This document shows positions 43,881-54,946 of a stretch of 64,000 nt of DNA, piece by piece. The stretch is from Paraburkholderia phenoliruptrix (GTDB lineage: Bacteria > Pseudomonadota > Gammaproteobacteria > Burkholderiales > Burkholderiaceae): contig NZ_CADIKB010000034.1 of NCBI RefSeq assembly GCF_902859825.1, positions 1 to 64,000 on the forward strand, given 5' to 3'. Position 1 is the first letter of the stretch, and each line of letters starts with the position of its first letter. The translations under genes and the position numbers were made by a program. The notes beneath the pieces were generated by a model. It had not been told where the DNA came from. It saw only the letters and a program-made list of their open reading frames with translations, and ran no database searches.

Positions 43881-44498
43881 ATGCTCTCTACCCGCTTCGG
43901 GCGCGCGGCGCGCGCTGCTGTGATTGCTTGCGCGCTCGGCGGCGCGTTGTTGGTTGGCGGCTGCGGTAAAGAGCAGCCGGCCTTCCAGAATCTCGACATT
44001 ACGGGCAACACGCAATTCGGCAGCAACTTCTCGCTGCCGGACACGTCCGGCAAGGTCCGCACCATGGCGGACTACAAGGGCAAGGTGGTCGTGCTGTTCT
44101 TCGGCTATACGCATTGCCCGGATGTGTGCCCGACCACCATGGCCGAGCTCTCGCAGGCGCTGCAGCAACTCGGCCCCGAAGATGCGAAGCGCGTGCAGGT
44201 GCTGTTCGTCACCGTCGACCCGGAGCGCGATACCGCACCGCTGCTCGCGCAATATGTGCCGGCGTTCAATCCGACCTTCGTGGGTTTGCGGCCCGCCGAC
44301 GAGGCCGAGCTCAAGAAGGTGACGAAGGACTTCCGCGTCTACTACGCGAAGGTACCCGGCAAGACGCCTGACAGCTACACGATGGACCACACCGCGGCGA
44401 GCTACGTGTTCGATACCGACGGCAAGCTGCGCCTGTTCGCGCGCGACGGCCAAGGCGCCGCGCCGTGGGTGCACGACATCAAGCTGCTGCTCGACTGA
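43881..44498 (+). CDS. SCO1/SenC-family copper chaperone lipoprotein
   Basis: 205 residues from ATG 43881. LLVGGC is a lipobox (Cys near residue 28), and the thioredoxin fold has the copper ligands CPDVC in FGYTHCPDVCPTT and the later His in YTMDHTAASYV. It delivers copper to CuA of subunit II. It is the last gene of the surf1-ctaA-ctaB-sco group. Confidence 0.93.
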   Translation: MLSTRFGRAARAAVIACALGGALLVGGCGKEQPAFQNLDITGNTQFGSNFSLPDTSGKVRTMADYKGKVVVLFFGYTHCPDVCPTTMAELSQALQQLGPEDAKRVQVLFVTVDPERDTAPLLAQYVPAFNPTFVGLRPADEAELKKVTKDFRVYYAKVPGKTPDSYTMDHTAASYVFDTDGKLRLFARDGQGAAPWVHDIKLLLD

Positions 44499-44591
44499 CG
44501 CGGCGACGAGGCCGCGTCCAAAGCAAGTCGGAACCGCGTCCACCGCCGCGACACCGCCGCGTCACCCCAGGCACATCTTCCCGCGACAACC

Positions 44592-44882
44592 TCAAACCGG
44601 TATCGGCAGATTCAGGCCCGGCGCGAGTCGCGTGGTCTTGAATTCCGTCACCTCATAACGCGCGAGATTCTGCACGGCGAACGGGTCGCTTGCGAGGATC
44701 GCGTCGAGCCTGTCGCGCTCGATGCGCACCGCCAGAATGATGCCGCCGTCGCGCGGCACCTTCGGCCCGGCGGCCACGAATACCCCCGCCTCGAACTGCC
44801 TTGCCAGGAACGCGCGATGCGCTTCGAGCGCGTCGTCGATCCGTTCGAGCGGTGCGGTGTAGATCAGGTTGATGACATACAT
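44592..44882 (-). CDS. YciI-family protein
   Basis: 96 residues from ATG 44882 (CGAGGA before it). YVINLIYTAPLERIDDALEAHRAFL and AVQNLARYEVTEF are YciI marks (His and Asp of a putative active site). Small dimeric ferredoxin-like fold; biochemical role unclear. Confidence 0.88.
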   Translation of the reverse strand: MYVINLIYTAPLERIDDALEAHRAFLARQFEAGVFVAAGPKVPRDGGIILAVRIERDRLDAILASDPFAVQNLARYEVTEFKTTRLAPGLNLPIPV

Positions 44883-45155
44883 GGATGAGCGTCCTCGGGA
44901 GCAATGAAGAGGCCGCGAAAACTCGCGGCAAGACTCCGGATTATCTGCCACCGCGCGGTGCAGTGGTGTCAGAGCGCGTCGCATACTCATATGCCATTGC
45001 GGTATTTCCCATCTTGCGCAGCCTGTGAGACGATTTACGGTCCGGCTGGAGGCGCCGCTGTCGTTGCGCGGTGACGCGTGTGTCGTGAGCGTGTGCTTCC
45101 GGCTATCACCCGGGTCCGTTTGCGAACGGCTCCGATCAGAAACAGCGAGAATTAC

Positions 45156-45968
45156 ATGCAGCGCAGAAACATCCTCAAAGCCCTCTCAGCAGTGATCGCC
45201 GGCGCGGCGATTGTCACCAGCTTCGGCGCACATGCCGGCGACAAGGTCATCAAGGTCGGGACCATCAGCGGCCCGGACGCGCAGATCTGGGAAGTCGTCA
45301 CGAAAGTGGCCAGGCGCGAGGGCCTCAACGTGAAGGTCGTCGAATTCAACGACTACGTGCAGCCGAACGCCGCGCTCGACGCGGGCGACCTCGACGCCAA
45401 CAGCTTCCAGCATCAGCCGTATCTGGACAGCCAGGTCAAGCAGCGCGGCTACAAGATTGTGAGCGCCGGTCTCACGTACATTTCGCCGCTCGGCATCTAC
45501 TCGAAGAAGCTGAAGTCGGTGAAGGATCTGCCGCAAGGCGCGAAGGTCGCGGTGCCGAACGATCCGTCGAACGAGAACCGCGCACTGTTGCTGCTGCAAG
45601 CGCAGGGCGTGATCAAGCTGAAGGCGGGCGCGGGCACGAACGGCAACAACGCGACGGCGCTCGACGTCGCCGACAATCCGAAGAAGATCAAGCTCGTCGA
45701 ACTCGACGCCGCGCAATTGCCGCGCTCGCTCGCCGATGTCGACGCCGCCGCAATCAACACGAACTTCGCGCTCGCCGCCGGTCTGCAGCCGACCAAAGAC
45801 ACCATCGCGCTCGAGGACATTCACAGCCCGTACGCGAACCTGATCGCGGTCCGCACGCAGGACAAGGACAAGCCGTGGGTGAAGAAGCTGGTTGCCGCGT
45901 ATCAGTCCGAAGACGTGCGCCAGTTCATCAAGACGCAGTTCAAGGGCTCGGTGGTGCCGTCGTTCTGA
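45156..45968 (+). CDS. metQ: MetQ/NlpA-family methionine ABC transporter substrate-binding protein
   Basis: 270 residues. A signal peptide without lipobox (MQRRNILKALSAVIAGAAIV, ending AHAGD) precedes the mature domain: KVGTISGPDAQIWEVV, DYVQPNAALDAGDLDANSFQHQ and PNDPSNENRALLLLQ. It binds D/L-methionine in the periplasm for MetNI. No permease or ATPase gene lies beside it. The next gene is convergent, 10 bases away. Confidence 0.92.
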   Translation: MQRRNILKALSAVIAGAAIVTSFGAHAGDKVIKVGTISGPDAQIWEVVTKVARREGLNVKVVEFNDYVQPNAALDAGDLDANSFQHQPYLDSQVKQRGYKIVSAGLTYISPLGIYSKKLKSVKDLPQGAKVAVPNDPSNENRALLLLQAQGVIKLKAGAGTNGNNATALDVADNPKKIKLVELDAAQLPRSLADVDAAAINTNFALAAGLQPTKDTIALEDIHSPYANLIAVRTQDKDKPWVKKLVAAYQSEDVRQFIKTQFKGSVVPSF

Positions 45969-45978
45969 CGAAGGCGGC

Positions 45979-46905
45979 CTACAGGCCCAATTCCCAGCGC
46001 TCGATCATCAGGTCCTTGCCGAAGCGGCGCTCCGGCGCCGTACTGACGAGCTCGAACCCGGCGCGCTTGCACAGGCGCCGCGGTTCTTCCAGGGTGCTGG
46101 CCGTGGTCAGCGTCAATCGGGTGTAACCGGCGCGCCGAGCGAAGTGCGTTGCTTCCGCTACGAGGCGTGTGCCGATGCCACCGCGCTGCACGTCCGGCTC
46201 GACCCACAGGAGCCGCACGCCTGCCACTGTCGTCGAAACGGCGACGACGCACACGCCGCCCACCACCATGCCTTGCTGATCGGCGACCAGGCACCGCTCG
46301 CGAAGCGTATCGTTGCGCTGCGTGTAGTCGGCGATCACGCGCGCGAGCAGTCCTTCGAACGACGCATCCCAACCATATTGCGCGGCGAACCACTGCGCCT
46401 GCCGGTGCACGAGCCAGCCGCATTCGCCGGCGCGCGGCGCGCGCAGTTCCACGGCGTCCTGCCGCGGCTTGTCGCCGAGGAGCCTTTCGACAAGGTTCAT
46501 CGCGGCAATCAACTGTTCCTGCGAGTTCACGCTGAGGCCGCCGAGCAGATCCAGCACTTCCTGACTGGCGGCGGCGTCGAGCGGCGCATAGGCCGCGTGC
46601 CCCTCACGCGTGAGCGCGATCAGCGACTGACGCGCGTCCGTCTCCGACGGCCGTCGCGTGATGAGATTGCGTCGCTCGAAATTGGTCAGCAGGCGGCTCA
46701 GATAACCGCTGTCCAGTCCCAGCGCGCGGCCGAGCACGGACGCCGTCTGCGCGCGTCCGCGCGACAGCTCGTGCAGGACGCGCACCTCGGTCAATGAGAA
46801 CGTACTCTGGGCCAGGTGCTCATGCAGCGCGCCGATCAGCCGCGTGTAAAAGCGATTGAAACGGCGGACTGCCTGAGCCCGCTGCAGCGCCTCGGAATCG
46901 GTCAA
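45979..46905 (-). CDS. MarR-type regulator fused to a GNAT acetyltransferase
   Basis: 308 residues from a TTG at 46905, chosen because GGAGAG lies about 6 bases upstream; a GTG at 46941 is an alternative. Residues about 10-145 are a MarR winged helix (FSLTEVRVLHELSR, LGLDSGYLSRLL, RRPSETDARQSLIALT). Residues about 160-308 are a GNAT domain with the acetyl-CoA loop VQRGGIGTRLV and ARRAGYTRLTLTT. Such fusions occur widely, but their substrates are mostly unknown. The reading frame stays open far upstream, which is a GC artefact. Confidence 0.85.
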   Translation of the reverse strand: MTDSEALQRAQAVRRFNRFYTRLIGALHEHLAQSTFSLTEVRVLHELSRGRAQTASVLGRALGLDSGYLSRLLTNFERRNLITRRPSETDARQSLIALTREGHAAYAPLDAAASQEVLDLLGGLSVNSQEQLIAAMNLVERLLGDKPRQDAVELRAPRAGECGWLVHRQAQWFAAQYGWDASFEGLLARVIADYTQRNDTLRERCLVADQQGMVVGGVCVVAVSTTVAGVRLLWVEPDVQRGGIGTRLVAEATHFARRAGYTRLTLTTASTLEEPRRLCKRAGFELVSTAPERRFGKDLMIERWELGL

Positions 46906-47182
46906 ATGCTGCTCTCCGGATTTTATGCATTCGCGTATCACTATATTGGAACGCGCCCTTATTAACAAAGGCGCGTGGCTGCGCGAGCATCGCGCGATGC
47001 GAAGAAGCGCCGAGCTAGCGGCGCCGCAAAAGTGTGCAAGTGGTCCGCAAGTGGCCACTAACCCATGCCACCCATCTCGAATACGGGTAAGTCCTGGGGC
47101 CGGGCATCCGGTCGCCAGAGCGGTTTGTTCCCCCTCTAAGGCCCGCGCCACAAGGCTTTCCCTATCAACAGACCAGCCTATA

Positions 47183-47200
47183 ACCAGTTCGTTGACTGGT
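47183..47200. promoter_or_regulatory. Putative NagR operator
   Basis: Inverted repeat ACCAGT-TCGTTG-ACTGGT. DasR/NagR-type GntR regulators bind palindromes built on ACTGGT/ACCAGT. It overlaps the -35 box of the promoter of the regulator's own operon, so repression is expected. Confidence 0.65.
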
Positions 47201-47219
47201 ATTATGTTGGTTATATAAT
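47192..47219 (+). promoter_or_regulatory. Promoter of the nag operon
   Basis: TTGACT at 47192-47197 and TATAAT at 47214-47219 with a 16-base spacer. Start of transcription would be near 47226, about 45 bases before the regulator gene. Confidence 0.7.
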
Positions 47220-47269
47220 GGGCTCTCATTTTCGTAGGCCGGATTTTTGGCAAGGCCGCCCGGAGCGCC

Positions 47270-48004
47270 ATGGAAACTCGCTGGTCCGCACTCATGCCTG
47301 ACGCTCGCAACGTCACGCCGCTGTATCTGCAGCTCGCGCGCAATCTGGCGACGGCCATCCATTGCGGCGTGTGGTCGGCGGGCGAGGCGCTGCCTTCGGA
47401 GCGCACGCTGTCTGACGCGATCGGCGTGTCGCGCATCACCGCACGCAAGGCGATCGAGCTGCTGGTCGAGCAAGGCCTGATCCGGCGCGCGCGCGGCGCG
47501 GGCAGTTTTATTACGCCGCGCGTGGAAGATCCGCTGTCGCGGCTCACCGGTTTCACCAAGAAAATGCAGCAGCGCGGCTTTCGCCCCGACTCGGTATGGC
47601 TCGAGCGCGACATCCGCGCCGCCAATCGCGAGGAGCTGGTGCACCTCGGTTTGTCGCCCGGCGCGGCAGTAGCCAGCCTGCGCCGCTTGCGGCGCGCGGA
47701 CGGCATTGTGATGGCGGTCGAACATTCGGCGCTGCCGGTTGCCATCGTGCCCGATCCGCTCGCCATCGGCGTCTCGCTTTATAGCTACCTGGAGCAACGC
47801 GGGGCGGCGGTCGTGCGCGCCCTGCAGCATTTTCGCGCGGTCAACGCTTCGAGCGAGATCGCTGCATTGATGGATATCGAACCGCGCTCGGCGCTGCTGG
47901 TCATCACCCGTATCGGTTACAGCGCCGATCAGCGCGCGATCGAGTTGACCGACACCTATTGCCGCGACGACTACTACGACTTCGTCGCTGAATTGCGCAC
48001 CTGA
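47270..48004 (+). CDS. nagR: GntR/HutC-family regulator (NagR/DasR type)
   Basis: 244 residues. The N-terminal winged helix (PLYLQLARNLATAI, LPSERTLSDAIGVSRITARKAIELL) and a C-terminal UTRA effector domain (RIGYSADQRAIELTDTYCRDDYYDF) are those of GntR/HutC proteins. Its place before nagA and the palindrome in its promoter suggest it represses the nag operon and responds to an amino-sugar phosphate. The exact effector is inferred. Confidence 0.88.
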   Translation: METRWSALMPDARNVTPLYLQLARNLATAIHCGVWSAGEALPSERTLSDAIGVSRITARKAIELLVEQGLIRRARGAGSFITPRVEDPLSRLTGFTKKMQQRGFRPDSVWLERDIRAANREELVHLGLSPGAAVASLRRLRRADGIVMAVEHSALPVAIVPDPLAIGVSLYSYLEQRGAAVVRALQHFRAVNASSEIAALMDIEPRSALLVITRIGYSADQRAIELTDTYCRDDYYDFVAELRT

Positions 48005-48107
48005 GCCGCGTCCGGTTGCATCACGCGAGCCGCACGAGCCGCACTCACCCGCGACGCCGCCCAGCCCAATCAGCCTCGCCCTGTATCACGCCTTGCAAGA
48101 GAGACTC

Positions 48108-49211
48108 ATGCTGACCGGAAACATACTCACCACCGAAGGGTGGATTCACGGCACGCTCGAATTCGAAAACGGCCGCATCACGGCGCTCACCGGCGAGCGC
48201 GTCGATCCCGCTACCAACGACGCGCCGTACATCCTGCCAGGTTTCATCGATCTGCACGTGCACGGCGGCGGCGGCGCCGACGTGATGGAAGCCGGCGACG
48301 CGATCCAGGCCATCACGCGAACGCATGCCCGCTACGGCACGACGAGCTTGCTCGCCACCACCATGACCGCGCCGCGCGACGAACTGATGAGCGTGGTGGC
48401 CGGCCTCGGCGACGTCGCGCGAGTCCGCACGCCGGGCTGCTCGCGCGTGCTGGGCGTGCATCTGGAAGGACCGTACATCAACCCCGGCAAGCTCGGCGCG
48501 CAACCGGACGCGGCCGTCTCCGCCGTGATGGACGAAGTGCTCAAGTATCTGTCCATTGCGCCGATTCGCGTCGTCACGCTTGCCCCCGAGATTGCGGGCC
48601 ACATGGACATCATCTCGGAGATGGCGGCGCGCGGCGTGCGTGTGCAGCTGGGTCACTCGCTCGGCACCTACGACGACGCCGTCGCCGCGCTCAAGCACGG
48701 CGCGTGCGGCTTCACGCATCTATTCAACGCGATGTCGCCGCTGCATCACCGCAATCCGGGGCTCGTCGGCGCAGCGCTCGCGCACGCCGAGTTCGCCGAA
48801 ATCATTCCCGATCTGCTGCACGTGCATCCCGGCGCGATCCGCGCCGCACTGCGCGCGATTCCGCGTCTTTACGTGGTCACGGACAGCACGTCGGCGACCG
48901 GCATGCCCGACGGCGAATACCGCCTCGGCAGCCAGCACGTGACGAAGTGCCTCGGCGGGGTTCGCCTCGCCGACGGCACGCTCGCCGGCAGCACCCTGAC
49001 GATGGATCAGGCGCTGCGCAATCTGGTGTCGATCGGCCTGCCGATCGCCGATGTTTCCAACCGTATGTCGCGCTATGCCGCCGACTACCTCGGCATTGAA
49101 GACCGCGGGCGCCTCGCGCGCGGCGCGTGGGCCGACGTCGTCGTGTTCGATCGTCAACTGGCGCTGAGCGCGACTTACGTCGAAGGAGAAGCAATTGTCG
49201 AATATGCTTAA
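48108..49211 (+). CDS. nagA: N-acetylglucosamine-6-phosphate deacetylase
   Basis: 367 residues from ATG 48108. The metal site HVHGGGG, the Glu in GVHLEGPYINP, LGHSLGTYDD, THLFNAMSPLHHR and the catalytic Asp in YVVTDSTSATGMPDG are the family marks. It removes acetate from GlcNAc-6-P delivered by the PTS. The next gene overlaps its end by 17 bases. Confidence 0.94.
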   Translation: MLTGNILTTEGWIHGTLEFENGRITALTGERVDPATNDAPYILPGFIDLHVHGGGGADVMEAGDAIQAITRTHARYGTTSLLATTMTAPRDELMSVVAGLGDVARVRTPGCSRVLGVHLEGPYINPGKLGAQPDAAVSAVMDEVLKYLSIAPIRVVTLAPEIAGHMDIISEMAARGVRVQLGHSLGTYDDAVAALKHGACGFTHLFNAMSPLHHRNPGLVGAALAHAEFAEIIPDLLHVHPGAIRAALRAIPRLYVVTDSTSATGMPDGEYRLGSQHVTKCLGGVRLADGTLAGSTLTMDQALRNLVSIGLPIADVSNRMSRYAADYLGIEDRGRLARGAWADVVVFDRQLALSATYVEGEAIVEYA

Positions 49212-50211
49212 AGAAGCGCTGGCGTCCGCAGAGACGGTCGCCGCGCAACTCAGGGACACCTCGCGCGTCGAGGCGTTGGCCGCACGGCTTGCGGAAGAGC
49301 CGCGCCACGTCGCGCTGACTGTGGCGCGCGGCAGCTCGGATCATGCTGCAAGTTATTTCGCATCCCTGACGATGAGCCGCCTCGGCGTGCCCGTCGCCTC
49401 GCTGCCGATGTCGGTTGCGACGCTGCAACAAGCCCCGCTTCAGGTGCGTGATCAGCTCGCTCTGGCGTTCTCGCAGTCGGGCAAGAGCCCGGATCTCGTC
49501 GGCACGATGCAGGCGTTGCGAGCGGCCGGCGCGCTGACCGTGGCCGCCGTCAACGCGCCCGCCTCGCCGCTCGCCGACGCGTGCGAGTGGCATCTGCCGC
49601 TTGTCGCCGGTCCCGAGTTGAGCGTGGCCGCGACCAAGAGCTATATCGCGATGCTGTCGATGTCGGCACAGCTCGTTGCCCATTGGCAGAAAGACGCGGC
49701 GCTCCTCGGCGCGTTGAACGCGCTGCCCGCCGCGCTGCAGGCTGCGGGCCAGCTGGACTGGTCGCAAGCGGTCGAGGAATTGCGCGGCGTCGAACGCATG
49801 ATTGTGATCGGACGCGGTCTCGGCCTTGCCATCGCGCAGGAAGCCGCGCTGAAGCTGAAGGAAACCTCCGGCATTCAGGCGGAAGCGTTTTCGAGCGCTG
49901 AAGTGCGCCACGGGCCGATGGAACTGATCGACCGCGACTATCCGCTGCTCGTATTCGCGCCGCGCGGCCCGGAGCAGGCGGGTTTGCTGCAACTCGCGCG
50001 CGACATGCGCTCGCGCGGCGCGCGCGTGCTGCTCGCCGCACCTTCGCATGTGGCCGAGGCGACGCTGGCGCTTGCCACTACCGCGCACGCGGCGCTCGAC
50101 CCGATCGCCGCCATCCTGTCCTTTTACGTGATGGCGGCGGGCCTCGCGGCCGCTCGCGGGCGCAATCCCGACGCGCCGCGCCATCTCAACAAAGTCACCG
50201 AAACTCACTGA
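49195..50211 (+). CDS. SIS-domain glucosamine-6-phosphate deaminase (NagB-II type)
   Basis: 338 residues with two SIS domains: ARGSSDHAASYFAS, AFSQSGKSPDLVGT, SVAATKSYIAML and KLKETSGIQAEAFSSAEVRHGP. Lacking a glutaminase domain, and next to nagA, it most likely deaminates GlcN-6-P to fructose 6-phosphate. The start is TTG 49195, with AAGGAG 7 bases upstream inside nagA; an ATG at 49204 is less well placed. Confidence 0.87.
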   Translation: MSNMLKEALASAETVAAQLRDTSRVEALAARLAEEPRHVALTVARGSSDHAASYFASLTMSRLGVPVASLPMSVATLQQAPLQVRDQLALAFSQSGKSPDLVGTMQALRAAGALTVAAVNAPASPLADACEWHLPLVAGPELSVAATKSYIAMLSMSAQLVAHWQKDAALLGALNALPAALQAAGQLDWSQAVEELRGVERMIVIGRGLGLAIAQEAALKLKETSGIQAEAFSSAEVRHGPMELIDRDYPLLVFAPRGPEQAGLLQLARDMRSRGARVLLAAPSHVAEATLALATTAHAALDPIAAILSFYVMAAGLAAARGRNPDAPRHLNKVTETH

Positions 50212-50223
50212 CGAGAGAATCAG

Positions 50224-52815
50224 ATGCGACGTGTCGAGGAGTCCCGCTTAATGAGCCATTCTGAAGGCCATATTGTTTTGCTCGCGCCGATGACCGGTCC
50301 GGTCGTGCCGCTCGCGAACGTCCCTGATCCGGTGTTTTCGGGCGGCATGTTCGGCGACGGCATCGGTGTCGATCCGCTCGAGGGCCGGCTCGTCGCGCCA
50401 TGCGACGCCACCGTCACCCATCTCGCGCGCACCGGCCACGCCGTGACGCTGGCCACCGCGGAAGGCGCGGAAATCCTGCTGCATATCGGCATCGACACGG
50501 TCGAGCTGAACGGCAAAGGCTTTGCGCCGATGGTCGAGCAAGGTGCGCAGGTGCGTGCCGGCGACGTGCTGATCGAGTTCGACCAGGATCAGGTCGCGCT
50601 GCATGCACCGAGCCTCGTTTCGGTGATTGCGATCGCCAATTCGGATGCATTCGAGATTGTCGAGCGCGCGCAGGGCGGCATGCTGAAGGCGGGCGAAACA
50701 CCGTTGCTGCTCCTGCGTGCCCGCGACGGCGCCGCGGCTGCGGCCTCGCGTGAGTTGAGCGCAAGCAGCGTGACCGAAGAAGCGCGCGCGCAGATCACGC
50801 TGGCTCACGCGGGCGGTTTGCACGCGCGCCCGGCGGCGCGTGCTCGCGAAGCGGCGCGCGGCTTCGATGCGCGTGTCGAGGTCCGCTACGAAGGACGCAA
50901 GGCGCCAATCGAAAGCGTGGTCGGTCTGCTGGGCCTCGGCGCCGGGCAGGGCTCCACCGTCGAGTTGCTCGGCGTGGGGCCGCAGGCGCAAGCTGCCGTC
51001 GACGCAATCGCGCATGAACTGACGCGCGAGGCGCTCGGCGAAGTGGAAGAGAAGCCCGCGCGGCAAAGCTCGCCCGCGCCGCAAACGGCCGCGCCCACCG
51101 TCGGCGAGGCGCTCGCGCCGAATACGCTCGCGGGTGTGTGCGCGGCGCCCGGCGTCGCGGTCGGCAAGCTCGTGCGTTGGGACGACGCCGACATCGATCC
51201 GCCGGAACAGGCGAGCGGCACGTCGGCGGCAGAAAGCCGTCTGCTCGACAAGGCGCTTGCGAGCGTCGACGCCGATCTCGGCACCACGGTGCGCGACGCG
51301 TCGCAGCGCGGCGCGGTAGGCGAGGCGGGCATTTTCGCGGTGCATCGCGTGCTGCTCGAAGATCCGGCGCTGCTCGACGCCGCGCGCGATCTGATCAGCC
51401 TCGGCAAGAGCGCGGGCTTCGCGTGGCGCGAAGCGATCCGCGCACAGATAGGCATCCTGAATAATATTGAAGACGCTTTGCTCGCCGAGCGTGCTGCCGA
51501 TCTGCGCGACATCGAAAAGCGCGTGCTGCGCGCGCTGGGTTATACCAACGCGGCCGCGCGGGCGCTGCCGGACGAAGCCGTGCTCGCCGCAGACGAGTTC
51601 ACGCCGTCCGATCTGTCGACGCTCGACCGCTCGCGCGTCACCGCGCTCGTCATGGCGCGCGGCGGCGCGACCTCGCACGCGGCCATCCTCGCGCGCCAGG
51701 CCGGCATTCCGGCGCTCGTGGCCGTCGGCGACGCGCTGCATGCGATTCCCGAAGGCACCCAGGTGGTGGTGAACGCGAGCATCGGCCGCCTCGAGTTTGC
51801 GCCGACCGAGCTGGACGTCGAGCGCGCGCGGCTCGAGCGCAGCCGCCTTGCAGGCGTGCGGGAGGCGAATCGCCGCATGTCGCAGCAAGCGGCGGTCACC
51901 GCGGACGGTCGCGCAATCGAAGTGGCCGCGAACATCGCCACACTCGACGACGCGAAGACGGCCGTTGAAAACGGCGCCGACTCCGTCGGCCTTCTGCGCA
52001 CCGAGCTGCTCTTCATTCACCGCGCCGCCGCGCCGACCACGGACGAGCATCGGCAGAGCTATCAGGGCATTGTCGACGCATTGAGCGGGCGCACGGCGAT
52101 CATCCGCACGCTCGACGTGGGCGCCGACAAGGAAGTGGATTACCTGACGCTGCCGCCGGAGCCCAATCCCGCGCTCGGCTTGCGCGGCATTCGCCTCGCG
52201 CAGGTCCGCCCGGATCTGCTCGACGATCAGTTGCGCGGCCTGCTTGCCGTGAAGCCGTTCGGCGCCGTGCGCATTCTGCTGCCGATGGTGACCGACGTCG
52301 GCGAACTGGTTCGCATCCGCAAGCGCATCGACGAATTCGCCCGCGAGCTCGGGCGCACGGAGCCGATCGAAGTGGGCGTGATGATCGAGGTGCCGTCGGC
52401 GGCGCTGCTCGCCGACCAGCTCGCGCAACACGCGGACTTCCTGTCTATCGGCACGAATGACCTCACGCAATACACGCTCGCCATGGACCGCTGCCAGGCG
52501 GACCTGGCCGCGCAGGCGGACGGTTTGCATCCGGCGGTGCTGCGACTCATCGCGGCGACCGTGCAAGGCGCGAACCGGCATGGCAAATGGGTGGGCGTGT
52601 GCGGCGCATTGGCGGGCGATCCGCTCGCGATGCCGCTCCTCGTCGGCCTCGGCGTGACCGAACTGTCGGTTGATCCGGCCTCCGTGCCGGGCATCAAGGC
52701 GCGCGTGCGCAACCTCGATTATCAACTGTGCCGCCAACGTGCCCAGGACGCCCTGGCGCTCGAATCGGCGCAGGCGGTAAGAGCAGTCAGCCGGGAAACC
52801 TGGCCGCTGGATTGA
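50224..52815 (+). CDS. nagF: Fused PTS EIIA(Glc-type)-HPr-enzyme I
   Basis: 863 residues in three PTS modules. EIIA of the glucose type spans about 10-160 (LLHIGIDTVELNG, phospho-His87). HPr spans about 185-275 (HAGGLHARPAARAR, His200). Enzyme I runs from about 300 to the end (GGATSHAAILARQ, His485; FLSIGTNDLTQYTLAMDR). It carries phosphate from phosphoenolpyruvate through to the EIIB of the neighbouring permease, so this operon does not need the general ptsH/ptsI. A start at ATG 50251 is possible. Confidence 0.94.
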   Translation: MRRVEESRLMSHSEGHIVLLAPMTGPVVPLANVPDPVFSGGMFGDGIGVDPLEGRLVAPCDATVTHLARTGHAVTLATAEGAEILLHIGIDTVELNGKGFAPMVEQGAQVRAGDVLIEFDQDQVALHAPSLVSVIAIANSDAFEIVERAQGGMLKAGETPLLLLRARDGAAAAASRELSASSVTEEARAQITLAHAGGLHARPAARAREAARGFDARVEVRYEGRKAPIESVVGLLGLGAGQGSTVELLGVGPQAQAAVDAIAHELTREALGEVEEKPARQSSPAPQTAAPTVGEALAPNTLAGVCAAPGVAVGKLVRWDDADIDPPEQASGTSAAESRLLDKALASVDADLGTTVRDASQRGAVGEAGIFAVHRVLLEDPALLDAARDLISLGKSAGFAWREAIRAQIGILNNIEDALLAERAADLRDIEKRVLRALGYTNAAARALPDEAVLAADEFTPSDLSTLDRSRVTALVMARGGATSHAAILARQAGIPALVAVGDALHAIPEGTQVVVNASIGRLEFAPTELDVERARLERSRLAGVREANRRMSQQAAVTADGRAIEVAANIATLDDAKTAVENGADSVGLLRTELLFIHRAAAPTTDEHRQSYQGIVDALSGRTAIIRTLDVGADKEVDYLTLPPEPNPALGLRGIRLAQVRPDLLDDQLRGLLAVKPFGAVRILLPMVTDVGELVRIRKRIDEFARELGRTEPIEVGVMIEVPSAALLADQLAQHADFLSIGTNDLTQYTLAMDRCQADLAAQADGLHPAVLRLIAATVQGANRHGKWVGVCGALAGDPLAMPLLVGLGVTELSVDPASVPGIKARVRNLDYQLCRQRAQDALALESAQAVRAVSRETWPLD

Positions 52816-52892
52816 AACCCGCGGTCCGGAGCCGTCCGGCCACACAACTTAACGACGTCCGTCGACAACGAGACATGGATTGGAGGTAATCA

Positions 52893-54695
<1,803 letters not shown>

Positions 54696-54800
54696 CGCAA
54701 TCAGGATGGCGGCGGAGCGCTTTCGTTTTGGCGCTTTGTCGCCGATGGACTTTAGTCACACAAAAGCGCTCCGAACGCCGCCGGGGCGCAGCAACAAAAA

Positions 54801-54828
54801 AGCCCTGCCGTCATGCGACGGCAGGGCT
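54801..54828. terminator. Bidirectional terminator between nagE and rpoH
   Basis: AGCCCTGCCGTC-ATGC-GACGGCAGGGCT, with six A on the left (T run for the minus strand) and TTT on the right. It can end both nagE and rpoH transcripts. Confidence 0.85.
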
Positions 54829-54946
54829 TTGCTACTTGCGGGCTGCTTTCGGTGCGCTTGGGTGGCGCGTTGGGTGGCGTGTCGGATGGCGCTCTCGGGC
54901 AATTCGTAACCCGCCTACGACGCCGCCCGTCAGCCCCGGACGAGCG

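Larger units (their letters stand above)
46906..47269. other. Divergent intergenic region before the nag operon
   Basis: Holds the operator at 47183-47200 and promoter at 47192-47219 for the nag operon. The rest shows no gene; it also contains the upstream region of the MarR-GNAT gene. Confidence 0.6.

Noticed and set aside
46906..47766. Long upstream extension of the MarR-GNAT frame through the nag promoter and regulator
   Set aside because: It would cover a clear promoter and the GntR gene; MarR homology starts only near 46880.
50248..52845. Open frame of 865 codons opposite the fused PTS gene
   Set aside because: It is the antisense shadow of a GC-rich gene; composition is Arg/His/Ala-heavy and matches no family.
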